A stretch of DNA of 64,000 nucleotides from NCBI GenBank assembly GCA_964518635.1, contig CAZFGK010000017.1, positions 12,227-76,226 on the forward strand, in the 5' to 3' direction. This DNA is from CAZFGK01 sp964518635 (GTDB taxonomy: Bacteria > Zixibacteria > MSB-5A5 > GN15 > FEB-12). This document shows positions 8,844-17,422 of the stretch, one piece after another. The notes beneath the pieces are model-generated. The model was not told where the DNA came from, did not search any database, and saw only the letters and a list, made by a program, of their open reading frames with translations. Numbering within the stretch: position 1 is the stretch's first letter; every line of letters starts with the position of its first letter. A program made the translations under genes and the position numbers.

Positions 8844-9283
8844 TGCACAACTCCGTCGCGGATGAGACTCAATTCGATTCTGCGCTCAGTTTCGTTCGTA
8901 CGCTCGATAATAATATGATAATATTCGTTTGGAAGACGCTCCCCAAGTTTCTCTCCCCATTCGACTACGACCACCCCTTTACGATCGAGATAATCATCCC
9001 AGCCGATTTCAGCGAGTTCATGCAAGGATTGTAATCGGTACAGATCAAAGTGATATAACGGCAGATCCCCTTTGTATTCATGAACCAGGGAATAGGTCGG
9101 TGAGGCGACATTATTTTTGCTATTCCCCATCGCCAATGCCAGCGCACGAACGAACACAGTCTTCCCGGCTCCGAGTGGGCCCGTGAGAATGAGAACATCA
9201 CCGGAGCGCAACGTAAGGGCGAGTTTTTGTGCGACCGCTTCGGTCTGCTCGGGGCTGGTGGTGGTGAAGCTCAGCGAGGGCAT
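8840..9283 (-). CDS. tsaE: tRNA t6A biosynthesis ATPase TsaE
   Basis: A 147-residue P-loop ATPase with Walker A GPLGAGKT (about residues 36-43), the conserved SPTYSLVHEY motif and VVVEWGEKLGE near residue 106, all standard for TsaE (YjeE). It resets the TsaBD complex in t6A synthesis. It sits 4 nt after the porX-like gene and overlaps tsaB by 4 nt. Confidence 0.96.
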   Translation of the reverse strand: MPSLSFTTTSPEQTEAVAQKLALTLRSGDVLILTGPLGAGKTVFVRALALAMGNSKNNVASPTYSLVHEYKGDLPLYHFDLYRLQSLHELAEIGWDDYLDRKGVVVVEWGEKLGERLPNEYYHIIIERTNETERRIELSLIRDGVVQ

Positions 9284-9287
9284 CTTC

Positions 9288-10838
9288 TTATCGCGGACGC
9301 AGGATCGCCAACGGACAGATCATCTCTTCGAGTGAAATACTGCCATGCTGGAAACTGTTCTGGAATTGCCTGACCATCTCATTGTAATTATTCGGATAGA
9401 CGAAATAGTGATCATCCTTGGCAAAGAGATAGGTCGTGGAAAGAGTGAACTGCGGCAGCCGCCATTGCCCCGGCTTTTTCACCAGAATGGAAGTCTTCGG
9501 ATCGGCGTTCAGATTGTCACCATATTTGTAGCGCAGATTGGACGAAGTATCCCGTCTCCCGTGCGCCATCGTTCCGCGTTTGCAGAGAATCGAACCATGA
9601 TCGGTGGTGATGACAATCGTGCAGTTTCTCTGACGATACGCTTTCAGCATCGCAAACAGTGGCGAATGGGCAAACCAGGTACGCATGAGTGAGCGAAACT
9701 CAGTTTCTGAGCTGGCAAGTTCTCGAAGAATGAAATTTGTCGAGCGTGTATGAGAGAGTATATCCAGAAAGTTGAAGACAAAAGCCGCAAGTGGGGCATC
9801 GAAGTAATCCGCGACACGTTTTCCGACTTCGGCCGCTTCAGTGTTGTCGAAGACTTTTTCGTAGCGAAGGGGCCGTTCGAGCTTGATACCGTTACGAACG
9901 AGTTGATCAGCAAGAAGCCGATCTTCGATGCGATTCAATGAACCCTCATCCACACTGGTGTAGAGTTCGGGATACTGCTTGTGAATTTCGTCGGGGAAAA
10001 GTCCTGCGAAAATCGAATTTCTGGAAAATGGTGTCGCGGTCGGCAGGATAGAAAAATAATGTTGTCGATCAATCGAAAAATACTCAGCGAGCATCGGTTC
10101 TATTAAGAGCCATTGATCCAGACGGAGGCAGTCGATCAGTACGAACACGACCTGCCGTTTTTGTGCCAGCTCCGGAATCACCGTCGCCTTGATCACATCC
10201 GGTGAGAGCATCGGTCGGTCTGTCGAAGAAAGCCATCTCAGATACTGGCTCTCGATATATTTGGTGAACTCGACATTCCACTCTTTGACCGTACCAGCAT
10301 GAGTATCGCGCAATCCCTGATCAGGATTCTCATCGAGATTAAGGTGCCATTGCGCGGCGAGCCTGGCGGCTTCGTACCAGTCTTCTGGAGAAGTAGGACC
10401 ATACAGACGCTGATTGAAGCGATTGACTTCACTGATATATCGCTGCGTCGCGGCTGAGCCGATTATCTTTTTTGAATCAAGGTGACGCTTGATAACGGAT
10501 AATATCTGCGATGGAACGACCGGCTTGACGACATAGTCGTCGATCTTTTTCCCGATTGCCTGATCCATCAGGCGTTCCTCTTCAGACTTTGTGACCATGA
10601 CTACTGGTAAATGCGGCGAAATCTCCTTGATTCCTTCAAGAGTCGAAAGCCCATCCCGACCGGGCATCATTTCATCAAGAAGGACCAGATCAAACGAAGT
10701 CGAACGGACGGCAGCGATGGCATCATCGCCGGACATCACGCCCGTTACCGCAAACCCCTTCCCTTCCAGAAAGAGCAGGTGTGGCTTGAGTGAATCGAGT
10801 TCATCATCCACCCAGAGTATGCGCTTGAGTTCAGCCAT
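9288..10838 (-). CDS. porX: PorX-type response regulator with PglZ (alkaline-phosphatase-superfamily) output domain
   Basis: A 516-residue protein, essentially the length of Porphyromonas gingivalis PorX. Residues 1-120 are a receiver domain (VDDE at 10-13, phosphoacceptor Asp55 in LLDEMMPG, Lys105). A helical bundle (about 125-220) links it to a PglZ domain whose metal and nucleophile residues of the alkaline-phosphatase superfamily are visible: Asp236, Thr267/Thr269 (LPTATPFSRN), Asp359 and His363, and Asp413-His414 (TTDHGS). In P. gingivalis and Flavobacterium PorX is needed for type IX secretion and the PglZ domain hydrolyses oligonucleotides. The PorY-type kinase gene is directly upstream with an 8-nt overlap. 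Family membership is firm; the T9SS role here is inferred, but T9SS-type cargo is encoded in the window. Confidence 0.88.
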   Translation of the reverse strand: MAELKRILWVDDELDSLKPHLLFLEGKGFAVTGVMSGDDAIAAVRSTSFDLVLLDEMMPGRDGLSTLEGIKEISPHLPVVMVTKSEEERLMDQAIGKKIDDYVVKPVVPSQILSVIKRHLDSKKIIGSAATQRYISEVNRFNQRLYGPTSPEDWYEAARLAAQWHLNLDENPDQGLRDTHAGTVKEWNVEFTKYIESQYLRWLSSTDRPMLSPDVIKATVIPELAQKRQVVFVLIDCLRLDQWLLIEPMLAEYFSIDRQHYFSILPTATPFSRNSIFAGLFPDEIHKQYPELYTSVDEGSLNRIEDRLLADQLVRNGIKLERPLRYEKVFDNTEAAEVGKRVADYFDAPLAAFVFNFLDILSHTRSTNFILRELASSETEFRSLMRTWFAHSPLFAMLKAYRQRNCTIVITTDHGSILCKRGTMAHGRRDTSSNLRYKYGDNLNADPKTSILVKKPGQWRLPQFTLSTTYLFAKDDHYFVYPNNYNEMVRQFQNSFQHGSISLEEMICPLAILRPR

Positions 10839-12108
10839 GAATTCCTCGTTCTGTCGGGTCGTTGGATAGTTGTGCGGCTGGAAGAGTCATCACAAAAACA
10901 GTCTCGCCGGGGCGAGAAGATTCCAGCCAGATCGATCCCCTATGATACTCTTCAACGATTCGTTTGACGAGGGTCAAACCCATCCCCCATCCACGTTTTT
11001 TCGTGGTGAACCCGGCGCGAAAGATTTTCCGCTGTGCGGCAACCGGTATGCCGCTCCCATTGTCGATGACTTCAATCTGAATTTTTCCTTTGGTCTCTGC
11101 ATTGCAGCTGATTCTCACTTGCACTAGACCGACCCGAGGATCGACTGCCTGCAGTGCATTCTTGATGAGATTTTCAAGAACCCAGCCGAAGAGTTCACGA
11201 TTCAGAAGAACCTGTGGTACCGCTTCCGACAAGATTTCGAGCTTTGCACCCTGCCCCTCAAAGGGGAGTCGGCGGCGATAGTATTCGATGGCAGTAACAA
11301 TTATTTCATTTACGTCGCACGGTTCAAGCTCCGGTTGTGAGCCGATGAGCCCGAATCTATTCGCGACCTGCTGCAAGCGGGTGACATCGACCGACATGTT
11401 TTCGGTTGTCTGATCAAGCAGTGTATCTAGTTCACGAGGATTGAGTTCCGTTCGATGTTCACGACTCATCAATTCAAGCCAACCAAGTAACGAGGAAATT
11501 GGTGTACCTAGTTGGTGCGCGGTCTCCTTTGCCATGCCGACCCAGATAAGACGTTCTTCACTCTTACGAATGCTCTGAAACCCGATAAGTCCAACAATCA
11601 TGAATGCAACCACCACCCCGATTTCGATGAATGGCATTCTCTGCAACTGTCGAACAATCGCAGGATCTCCATAGCAGAGCGTGTTGATCTTCATCTTGCC
11701 GAAGTAGATCGGGAATGAACGATTGTCGGCGATGAGTTCTTGCGACAGTTGGGTGAGTTCATCAAGCGTGGCTTTGGTCGAATCTCCAGTGGCAATGTCA
11801 GGTACATTTCTCCATTGCACCGGTTTGAGATCATGATCGAGGACAATAATCGGAAATTCTGCTTTGACAATAATCTCATCAAAGACGAACTGTAATTCGC
11901 TGCCGGTATCAGGAGCGTTGATCGCCAGTTCCCAGAGCTTCACATATTTTTCAACCTGTGAGCGGGTGTTCGCTTTGAGTTCGTCAATGAGACGGAATGA
12001 ATACCAGATGAAAAATCCAGAGATTGCAACAATCCCGATGAGCATGAAGATTTTGAAAAGAGTAGACCGCCCAAGATAGAGCCGGTCGCTGACACGGCCG
12101 AACACCAT
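10831..12108 (-). CDS. porY: PorY-type membrane sensor histidine kinase
   Basis: A 425-residue kinase with two transmembrane helices (about 17-37 and 160-180) flanking a periplasmic domain of some 120 residues. The H-box is AKETAHQLGTPISSLLGW with His198, a variant typical of PorY-like kinases, followed by an HATPase_c domain (NLIKNALQAVD, DNGSGIP, GMGLTLVKRI). It is encoded 6 nt after serS and overlaps the PorX-type regulator by 8 nt, so the pair is very likely a cognate two-component system. In P. gingivalis porX and porY are encoded apart, so this adjacency supports the pairing independently. Confidence 0.82.
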   Translation of the reverse strand: MVFGRVSDRLYLGRSTLFKIFMLIGIVAISGFFIWYSFRLIDELKANTRSQVEKYVKLWELAINAPDTGSELQFVFDEIIVKAEFPIIVLDHDLKPVQWRNVPDIATGDSTKATLDELTQLSQELIADNRSFPIYFGKMKINTLCYGDPAIVRQLQRMPFIEIGVVVAFMIVGLIGFQSIRKSEERLIWVGMAKETAHQLGTPISSLLGWLELMSREHRTELNPRELDTLLDQTTENMSVDVTRLQQVANRFGLIGSQPELEPCDVNEIIVTAIEYYRRRLPFEGQGAKLEILSEAVPQVLLNRELFGWVLENLIKNALQAVDPRVGLVQVRISCNAETKGKIQIEVIDNGSGIPVAAQRKIFRAGFTTKKRGWGMGLTLVKRIVEEYHRGSIWLESSRPGETVFVMTLPAAQLSNDPTERGIHG

Positions 12109-12114
12109 GCTGCG

Positions 12115-13380
12115 TTAGCTCAGCTTTTCGAGTCCGCCCAGATACGGTCTGAGCACTTCTGGGATGACTACCGTCCCATCCGGCTGCTGGTAGTTTTCAA
12201 GAATCGCAGGAATCAGACGAGCCAGGGCAAGCCCACTTCCGTTCAGTGTATGCGGGAAATAGACTTCTTTGTTCTTGTTACGAACGCGGCATTTCATACG
12301 GCGTGCCTGAAAATCCTCGAAATTCGAGCAGGAGGAAATTTCAAGATATTTCCCGATCCCCGCACACCAGAGTTCAAGGTCGTAGCATTTTGCCGCTGCG
12401 AATGAAAGATCGCCGGTACAAAGAGAGAGCACACGATACGGCAGCTTGAGTCCGTGAAGAACTTTTTCTGCCTGCCTCACCAGTGACTCGAGTTCGTCGT
12501 AGGAGTTCTCCGGTTCAACAATCTTTACGATTTCTACTTTGTCGAACTGATGTACCCGAATCATTCCGCGGGTGTCTTTACCTGCCGCGCCAGCTTCACG
12601 ACGAAAACAGGGGGTATAGCAGGCGTGCAAAATCGGCAACTGCTCTGATGCGAGAATCTCCTGCTTATACAGATTTGTCACTGGTACTTCTGCCGTCGGA
12701 ATCAGATAAAGGTCGTCATCCTTGAGGTGATACATATCCTCGGCGAGTTTGGGAAGCTGCCCCGTGCCGAACATTGTATTGGGTGTGACCACATGCGGAA
12801 CATTCACTTCGACAAAACCGGCTTCACGATGCAGATCGAGCATATAGGAGATCAAGGCACGTTGCAGACGTGCGCCATTTCCTTTGAGGACATAGAATCC
12901 CGATCCGCTGATCTTGGCGGCGGCATGCAGATCAAGAACGCCGAGTTTCTCACCAATTTCCCAATGCGGTAATACGGTAAAAGATGGCTTCGGAATCTCC
13001 CCCCATTCCCGCACGACGACATTGGCTGATTCATCCATCCCACGCGGTACAGACTCGTGCGGCAGATTCGGAAACCAGCTCTGTTTCTCTTCGAGGTCGG
13101 CTTCGATCAGGCGAATATGTTCGTCGAGCTCGGCGATTTTGTCCCCAACCTGACGCATCGAGGCGACCTCGGCATCGGCATTTTCCCCCGCTTTTTTCTT
13201 CCGAGCGATTTCGGCAGTCGCTTTGTTCCGCTCCCCTTTGAGCTGTTCGCTTTGATGAAGCAATTCTCGCCGTTTCTGGTCGAGGGAGAGGATTTCATCG
13301 ACGCTGGCGGTACTTTTTTTGGCAGCCACACCAGCGCGGACGAGGCCGGGATTATCGCGGATCAACTTCAAGTCGAGCAT
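12115..13380 (-). CDS. serS: seryl-tRNA synthetase
   Basis: A 421-residue class II synthetase. Residues 1-110 form the tRNA-binding antiparallel coiled coil, followed by motif 2 (CYTPCFRREAGAAGKDTRGMIRVHQFDKVE) and motif 3 (LNGSGLALARLIPAILENYQ). The length is normal. It is the first gene of the long minus-strand operon. The ATG has no Shine-Dalgarno sequence, and a good promoter ends only 8 nt upstream, suggesting a leaderless or nearly leaderless transcript. Confidence 0.98.
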   Translation of the reverse strand: MLDLKLIRDNPGLVRAGVAAKKSTASVDEILSLDQKRRELLHQSEQLKGERNKATAEIARKKKAGENADAEVASMRQVGDKIAELDEHIRLIEADLEEKQSWFPNLPHESVPRGMDESANVVVREWGEIPKPSFTVLPHWEIGEKLGVLDLHAAAKISGSGFYVLKGNGARLQRALISYMLDLHREAGFVEVNVPHVVTPNTMFGTGQLPKLAEDMYHLKDDDLYLIPTAEVPVTNLYKQEILASEQLPILHACYTPCFRREAGAAGKDTRGMIRVHQFDKVEIVKIVEPENSYDELESLVRQAEKVLHGLKLPYRVLSLCTGDLSFAAAKCYDLELWCAGIGKYLEISSCSNFEDFQARRMKCRVRNKNKEVYFPHTLNGSGLALARLIPAILENYQQPDGTVVIPEVLRPYLGGLEKLS

Positions 13381-13388
13381 AGGCTTGC

Positions 13389-13417
13389 ATTGTACGGGCT
13401 TCCGTTGTGCGTCGCAA
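13389..13417 (-). promoter_or_regulatory. sigma70-like promoter of serS operon, -10 box abutting the start codon
   Basis: On the minus strand TTGCGA (13417-13412) and TACAAT (13394-13389) are separated by exactly 17 nt. Only 8 nt separate the -10 box from the serS ATG, so transcription should begin about 1-3 nt before the start codon. No ribosome-binding site is present, consistent with a leaderless mRNA. Confidence 0.5.
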
Positions 13418-13463
13418 CTGGAAAGGGGATGGAGGGGAGGGTGGGTCTATTCTACTCCCCCCC

Positions 13464-13492
13464 TTGCCAAACCGAGGGGGTTGCCGTATACT
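13464..13492 (+). promoter_or_regulatory. sigma70-like promoter of rpmB
   Basis: TTGCCA (13464-13469) and TATACT (13487-13492) with a 17-nt spacer, five of six matches to each consensus box. Predicted start near 13499 gives a leader of about 94 nt before rpmB, which has GAGGAG and a facing CTCCCCTC segment that could pair. Confidence 0.6.
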
Positions 13493-13592
13493 CCCCGGCT
13501 CATTTCGGCTGAGGAGAGAACCAGATTCTGACTCCCCTCCGGCATGGAATGACACCCCAGACCCTGACTAGTAACTCGTGTAAGGACTGACT

Positions 13593-13814
13593 ATGGCAAA
13601 GACCTGTGAATATTGCGGTAAGACCGTCCATTTTGGGAACACCGTCTCCCATGCCCATAACGTGACTTCAAGACGCTGGAATCCGAATCTTCAGGAAGTC
13701 CGCGCCGTAGTCAATGGCGTCCCGAAACGGGTAAAGGTCTGCACCTCCTGCTTGAAGGCGGGAAAAGTCATCAAGCGTCCGCATATCAAAAAGACCGCCG
13801 CGACGCTCGCCTAG
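13593..13814 (+). CDS. rpmB: 50S ribosomal protein L28
   Basis: A 73-residue L28 starting MAKTCEYCGK and containing VSHAHNVTSRRWNPNLQ. Both CxxC pairs (CEYC, CTSC) are present, so this is the zinc-binding form. AAGGA lies 7 nt before the ATG. It is a single-gene transcription unit between the divergent serS operon and the convergent ftsZ, with its own promoter and terminator. Confidence 0.97.
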   Translation: MAKTCEYCGKTVHFGNTVSHAHNVTSRRWNPNLQEVRAVVNGVPKRVKVCTSCLKAGKVIKRPHIKKTAATLA

Positions 13815-13829
13815 TCCGAGAGAAATTTC

Positions 13830-13866
13830 AAAAGCCCGCTGGCGTTTTCGCGCCGACGGGCTTTTT
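13830..13866. terminator. bidirectional rho-independent terminator (rpmB / ftsZ)
   Basis: AAAAGCCCG ... CGGGCTTTTT forms a GC-rich hairpin with inner GGCG/CGCC pairing and a T-run on either strand. It lies 16 nt after the rpmB stop and can also end transcripts coming from ftsZ on the minus strand. Confidence 0.8.
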
Positions 13867-13892
13867 CATTGAAAAAAATGCTGGAAAAGAGA

Positions 13893-13998
13893 AACCGCCG
13901 GCGGGTAGGATAACCGGCGGTTCGGTGGAGGAACCAGAATCTAGAGCGGCACTCCCCGCTCTATACTTTTGAAGCGGTGATCGCCTGCGCGATCACCG
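13893..13998. repeat. three successive perfect hairpins between rpmB and ftsZ
   Basis: AACCGCCGG/CCGGCGGTT (13893-13922), TAGAGCGG/CCGCTCTA (13942-13963) and CGGTGATCGC/GCGATCACCG (13975-13998). The third is followed on the plus strand by TTTTATTTT and looks like a second plus-strand terminator; the other two have no T-run. Confidence 0.65.
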
Positions 13999-14033
13999 TT
14001 TTATTTTCAGTCTCACAGACATTCCCTCGCGGG

Positions 14034-15224
14034 CTACTTGCGACGTTCATCCAGTTTGCGAATGAATGCCGGCACGCTGCGGTCCTCTTCGGAGAAGACC
14101 GGGATTTTGAATCGGGAGCCATTTCCATTCACATTCAGGCGATTCACAACCGGAACTTCATCCAGGGTATCGGCAAGCGGGGCGACCGCTTCCTGATAGA
14201 CCGGAGTCGGCAGCGGGACCTGAATCGTGACTGGGACCTGAACATGGCGTGGTTCGCCAAGTCCGGTGGCGATGACCGTGACCCGCATCTTGTTGGTCAT
14301 AGTCGGATCGATCACCGCACCAAAGATAATGTTGGCATCTGCACCCGCCTCTTCATAGACCAGCGACGTAGCGGTGTTAACATCGAAGAGTGTCATATCT
14401 TCACCGCCGGTGACATTGATCAATACCCCTGATGCGCCACTAATAGAAACACGTTCGAGTAATGGAGAGGCAATCGCCTGACGAGCAGCCATGATCGCTT
14501 TCTCCGGCCCTTCCCCATGACCGGTCCCCATGAGTGCATCCCCCATTTCGAGCATGACAGTACGGACATCAGCAAAGTCGCAGTTGACAAGACCCGGGAT
14601 CGTAATCAATTCGGAGATTCCTTTGGTCGCCTGGTGAAGAACTTCATCGGCGGTTGCAAATGCTTCCACGAAACTGGTGTTCTTGTCGACAATCTCGAGT
14701 AGTCGCTCATTCGGAATTGTAATGAGCGTGTCGACTTTTGATTTCAGTTCGGCAAGTCCGAGTTCGGCTCGTTCGATTCGCTTTCTTCCTTCAAAACGAA
14801 ATGGCTTGGTGACAATCGCAACAGTCAGTGCGCCGGATGCTTTGGCAATCTCTGCCACCTGCGGAGCAGCTCCAGTACCCGTACCACCACCCATACCTGC
14901 TGTGATAAAGACTAAGTGCGGTCGGCCAATCGCTTCTTTGACTTCCGAGCGACTTTCTTCGACGGCTTTTTTGCCGACTTCCGGATTCGCACCTGCGCCA
15001 AGACCACTGGTGGTTTCGCGGCCGATCTGTACTCGCTTGGTAGCGAGTGACTGATCGAGAACCTGAGCATCGGTGTTGATCGCAATGAAATCGACACCTT
15101 TCAGTCCGTTCGCAATCATGCGATTGACTGCATTACCACCGCCGCCGCCAACACCTACTACCTTGATGTCGGCGTAGCCGACGTAGTCATTGGCGAGATT
15201 GAACTGATGACGTAATTCTGACAT
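14034..15224 (-). CDS. ftsZ: cell division GTPase FtsZ
   Basis: A 396-residue tubulin homologue with GGGGNAVNRM near residue 27, the tubulin signature GGGTGTGAAP (about 113-122) and the T7-loop region. After a linker it ends SVPAFIRKLDERRK, the conserved C-terminal peptide that binds FtsA and other partners. It assembles the Z ring at midcell. It is the last gene of the dcw cluster, 22 nt after ftsA, with GAGGA before the ATG. Confidence 0.99.
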   Translation of the reverse strand: MSELRHQFNLANDYVGYADIKVVGVGGGGGNAVNRMIANGLKGVDFIAINTDAQVLDQSLATKRVQIGRETTSGLGAGANPEVGKKAVEESRSEVKEAIGRPHLVFITAGMGGGTGTGAAPQVAEIAKASGALTVAIVTKPFRFEGRKRIERAELGLAELKSKVDTLITIPNERLLEIVDKNTSFVEAFATADEVLHQATKGISELITIPGLVNCDFADVRTVMLEMGDALMGTGHGEGPEKAIMAARQAIASPLLERVSISGASGVLINVTGGEDMTLFDVNTATSLVYEEAGADANIIFGAVIDPTMTNKMRVTVIATGLGEPRHVQVPVTIQVPLPTPVYQEAVAPLADTLDEVPVVNRLNVNGNGSRFKIPVFSEEDRSVPAFIRKLDERRK

Positions 15225-15246
15225 ACCTGGTCCTCCTCTGACCTTT

Positions 15247-16461
15247 CTAAAAATATCTTCCTATCCATGTTTCTACTCTTGTCATGATATTTCGCGCGCC
15301 CCGTTTTCCCGCCAGATCTGGCGGATGGGTCATCGCATAATGAAGCAGAGAGAGCATCGCCACTCCGCGCAGCGTGCCAAGTTCATCCGGTACGTGGGCA
15401 AAGCTGTCGATCTCGACCGTGCGAACGGGGAGATCAAACAATTCTTCGACCAGAGTTTCGATGCCGGGTAGTTGCGCAGTGCCGCCAGCGAGTAATATCC
15501 CGCCATTGATTCGCACCGGACCTAGTTCACGTTTCATCTCGCGAGCTACGAGCGAGAAAATTTCTTCAAGTCGGGCCTGCACAATAGCAATCACATCACC
15601 GCGCGTGGATTCACGCCCTGCAGTGCTGCTTGATGCCGCACTGACCTGCTCGGTCAGATCGCCGACCGATTCATGCGCGGCTCCATAGGCGATCTTGATC
15701 TCTTCGGCATGATCAGGTGAAATTCTCAGACCGATTGCAAGATCATTGGTGATATCACGCCCACCAATGGGAAGAGACGACGTCGCCTGTATCGCGCCGT
15801 CGACGAGCATGATGACTTCGGTCAGATCAGCACCGATATCGACGATCACGCAGTTGCCGGTGCGGTCATGTGTTTTTGAAATTGTTGCACCAATCGCCAC
15901 TCCCTGTACGACAAGGCGGTCGATTCCGACCGAGCATCTCTCGAATGCACGATAGAGATTTCTCGCACTGGTGAGCGAGGTCGTGACAATATGTGTTTCA
16001 ACTTCGAGTCGTGATCCCGTCATCCCGATTGGATCGAGAATCCCCTGCTGGTCATCGACTGCATATCGCTGCGGAATGAGATGTACCACTTCCCGATCAG
16101 ATGGAATTGTTATCGCCTTTGCCGAGGAATTCACACGCGCGACATCATCACGCGTGATCTCACGGTCGCCACGTCCGACGACAATCGCTCCGTTGCTGTT
16201 CAGCGAACGAATATGATCGCCGGAAAGTCCGAGGGTAACACGCTCGACGATAGTACCTGAAGTCAACTCAGCGTCTTTGATCGCTCGTTTTATCGCCCGC
16301 ACGGTCTTGTCCATATCGACCACAACACCGCGCTTGAGCCCATCAGAAGGGGCGTGACCATGTCCGATGACATATAACTCACCATGTGCGTCACGTTCAG
16401 CAACGGCGCAGATAATTTTTCCACTGCCAATTTCAATCGCGGCATGGAGATTACTGGACAT
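15247..16461 (-). CDS. ftsA: cell division protein FtsA
   Basis: A 404-residue actin-fold protein starting MSSNLHAAIEIGSGKI. The frame extends 30 codons upstream, but that extension overlaps ftsQ and is basic and unconserved, while the chosen ATG has GGAG at good spacing and overlaps the ftsQ stop by 11 nt. Phosphate-binding segments (VIVDIGADLTEV, LLAGGTAQLPG) are present, and the protein ends in an amphipathic helix (ETWIGRYF) that tethers FtsZ to the membrane. Confidence 0.96.
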   Translation of the reverse strand: MSSNLHAAIEIGSGKIICAVAERDAHGELYVIGHGHAPSDGLKRGVVVDMDKTVRAIKRAIKDAELTSGTIVERVTLGLSGDHIRSLNSNGAIVVGRGDREITRDDVARVNSSAKAITIPSDREVVHLIPQRYAVDDQQGILDPIGMTGSRLEVETHIVTTSLTSARNLYRAFERCSVGIDRLVVQGVAIGATISKTHDRTGNCVIVDIGADLTEVIMLVDGAIQATSSLPIGGRDITNDLAIGLRISPDHAEEIKIAYGAAHESVGDLTEQVSAASSSTAGRESTRGDVIAIVQARLEEIFSLVAREMKRELGPVRINGGILLAGGTAQLPGIETLVEELFDLPVRTVEIDSFAHVPDELGTLRGVAMLSLLHYAMTHPPDLAGKRGARNIMTRVETWIGRYF

Positions 16462-17422
16462 GTGACACTCCGGACGGCTTTGTCTTGACCACTGATTTCG
16501 TTTTCTTTCCGGGAGAACTCTTTTTCGACTTCTTCCCTTTGGCAATCGCACTACCAGGTTTTTTTGCAGACGATTTTACACTTGCTGGCTTTTGAGTCAT
16601 GCTCGGCTTTGTTGCTGCATTCGCCAGTTGCATAGCAGATGGCTCGGCAATTGCGGCAATTGCAAATTGCGCAGCAACACTATCAACACGGGTCGAATCA
16701 GCGAGTGAATCGATCACCGGGACATACTGCACGATGGTGAGTCCATGACGGGCATCAAAACATTTGCCGCTATCACCGGAAGGGCGTACGCCATGATAAA
16801 ACGTCCGAAAGCGCTTCACTTCGTCGGCGAGATTTGCATGACTGACTCGCACGACTGCATCGATATCATCAAATGTCGCTTCCAGATAGTCAGCAGTCGA
16901 AAAATCGATCTCGCGCAGGAGCGAATAACAACTCGTATCGGTTTCATGCAATGAAAGCAGTTCCGGAATCACCTGAAGCACGCGTAGATCACGACAGCGT
17001 TGATGCAAGGCACCAAGTGAGACACCGGTAAGAATTGGATGTTGCCAGTCATTTGAATTGGCTGGCGATTCAACAATGCGCCCATCCGAAGTCAGTCCGC
17101 GCATCGTTCCATTCACCCGATCGACCGCAAAACAGGCAGGTGAGAAATGATTCGTGCGGATATCGAGTCGATTCGGCAGCGAATAGGTCAGTTCAACTCG
17201 CGCAACGCCACGTCGCGACATCAGGTCATTGGCGAGTTCTTCCGTCGGCTGCTTAGTGATTGGCTTCGAAGGAGACAAACGATAGCGCGTTTCCCAATCA
17301 TTGACCGCGGTTCCATCAAGGGTGACTGCCTGAAGATCGCACAGCTCACCATACTCGATGAATCCGATCAGGGAGAGACCGAGTACTGCGATCAAGGTGA
17401 GCACGAGCCAGAGTGATTTCAC
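16451..17422 (-). CDS. ftsQ: cell division protein FtsQ/DivIB with long basic C-terminal tail
   Basis: A 323-residue bitopic protein: a short cytoplasmic start, one transmembrane helix (about 4-24), a POTRA-like segment (about 28-95) and a beta domain to about residue 245. Sequence similarity to FtsQ is weak, as usual, but its position between murC and ftsA and its topology make the call secure. The last 50 or so residues are low-complexity and very rich in Lys and Ser (KKPGSAIAKGKKSKKSSPGKK), an unusual periplasmic extension. Its start overlaps the murC stop (ATGA). Confidence 0.88.
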   Translation of the reverse strand: MKSLWLVLTLIAVLGLSLIGFIEYGELCDLQAVTLDGTAVNDWETRYRLSPSKPITKQPTEELANDLMSRRGVARVELTYSLPNRLDIRTNHFSPACFAVDRVNGTMRGLTSDGRIVESPANSNDWQHPILTGVSLGALHQRCRDLRVLQVIPELLSLHETDTSCYSLLREIDFSTADYLEATFDDIDAVVRVSHANLADEVKRFRTFYHGVRPSGDSGKCFDARHGLTIVQYVPVIDSLADSTRVDSVAAQFAIAAIAEPSAMQLANAATKPSMTQKPASVKSSAKKPGSAIAKGKKSKKSSPGKKTKSVVKTKPSGVSHVQ

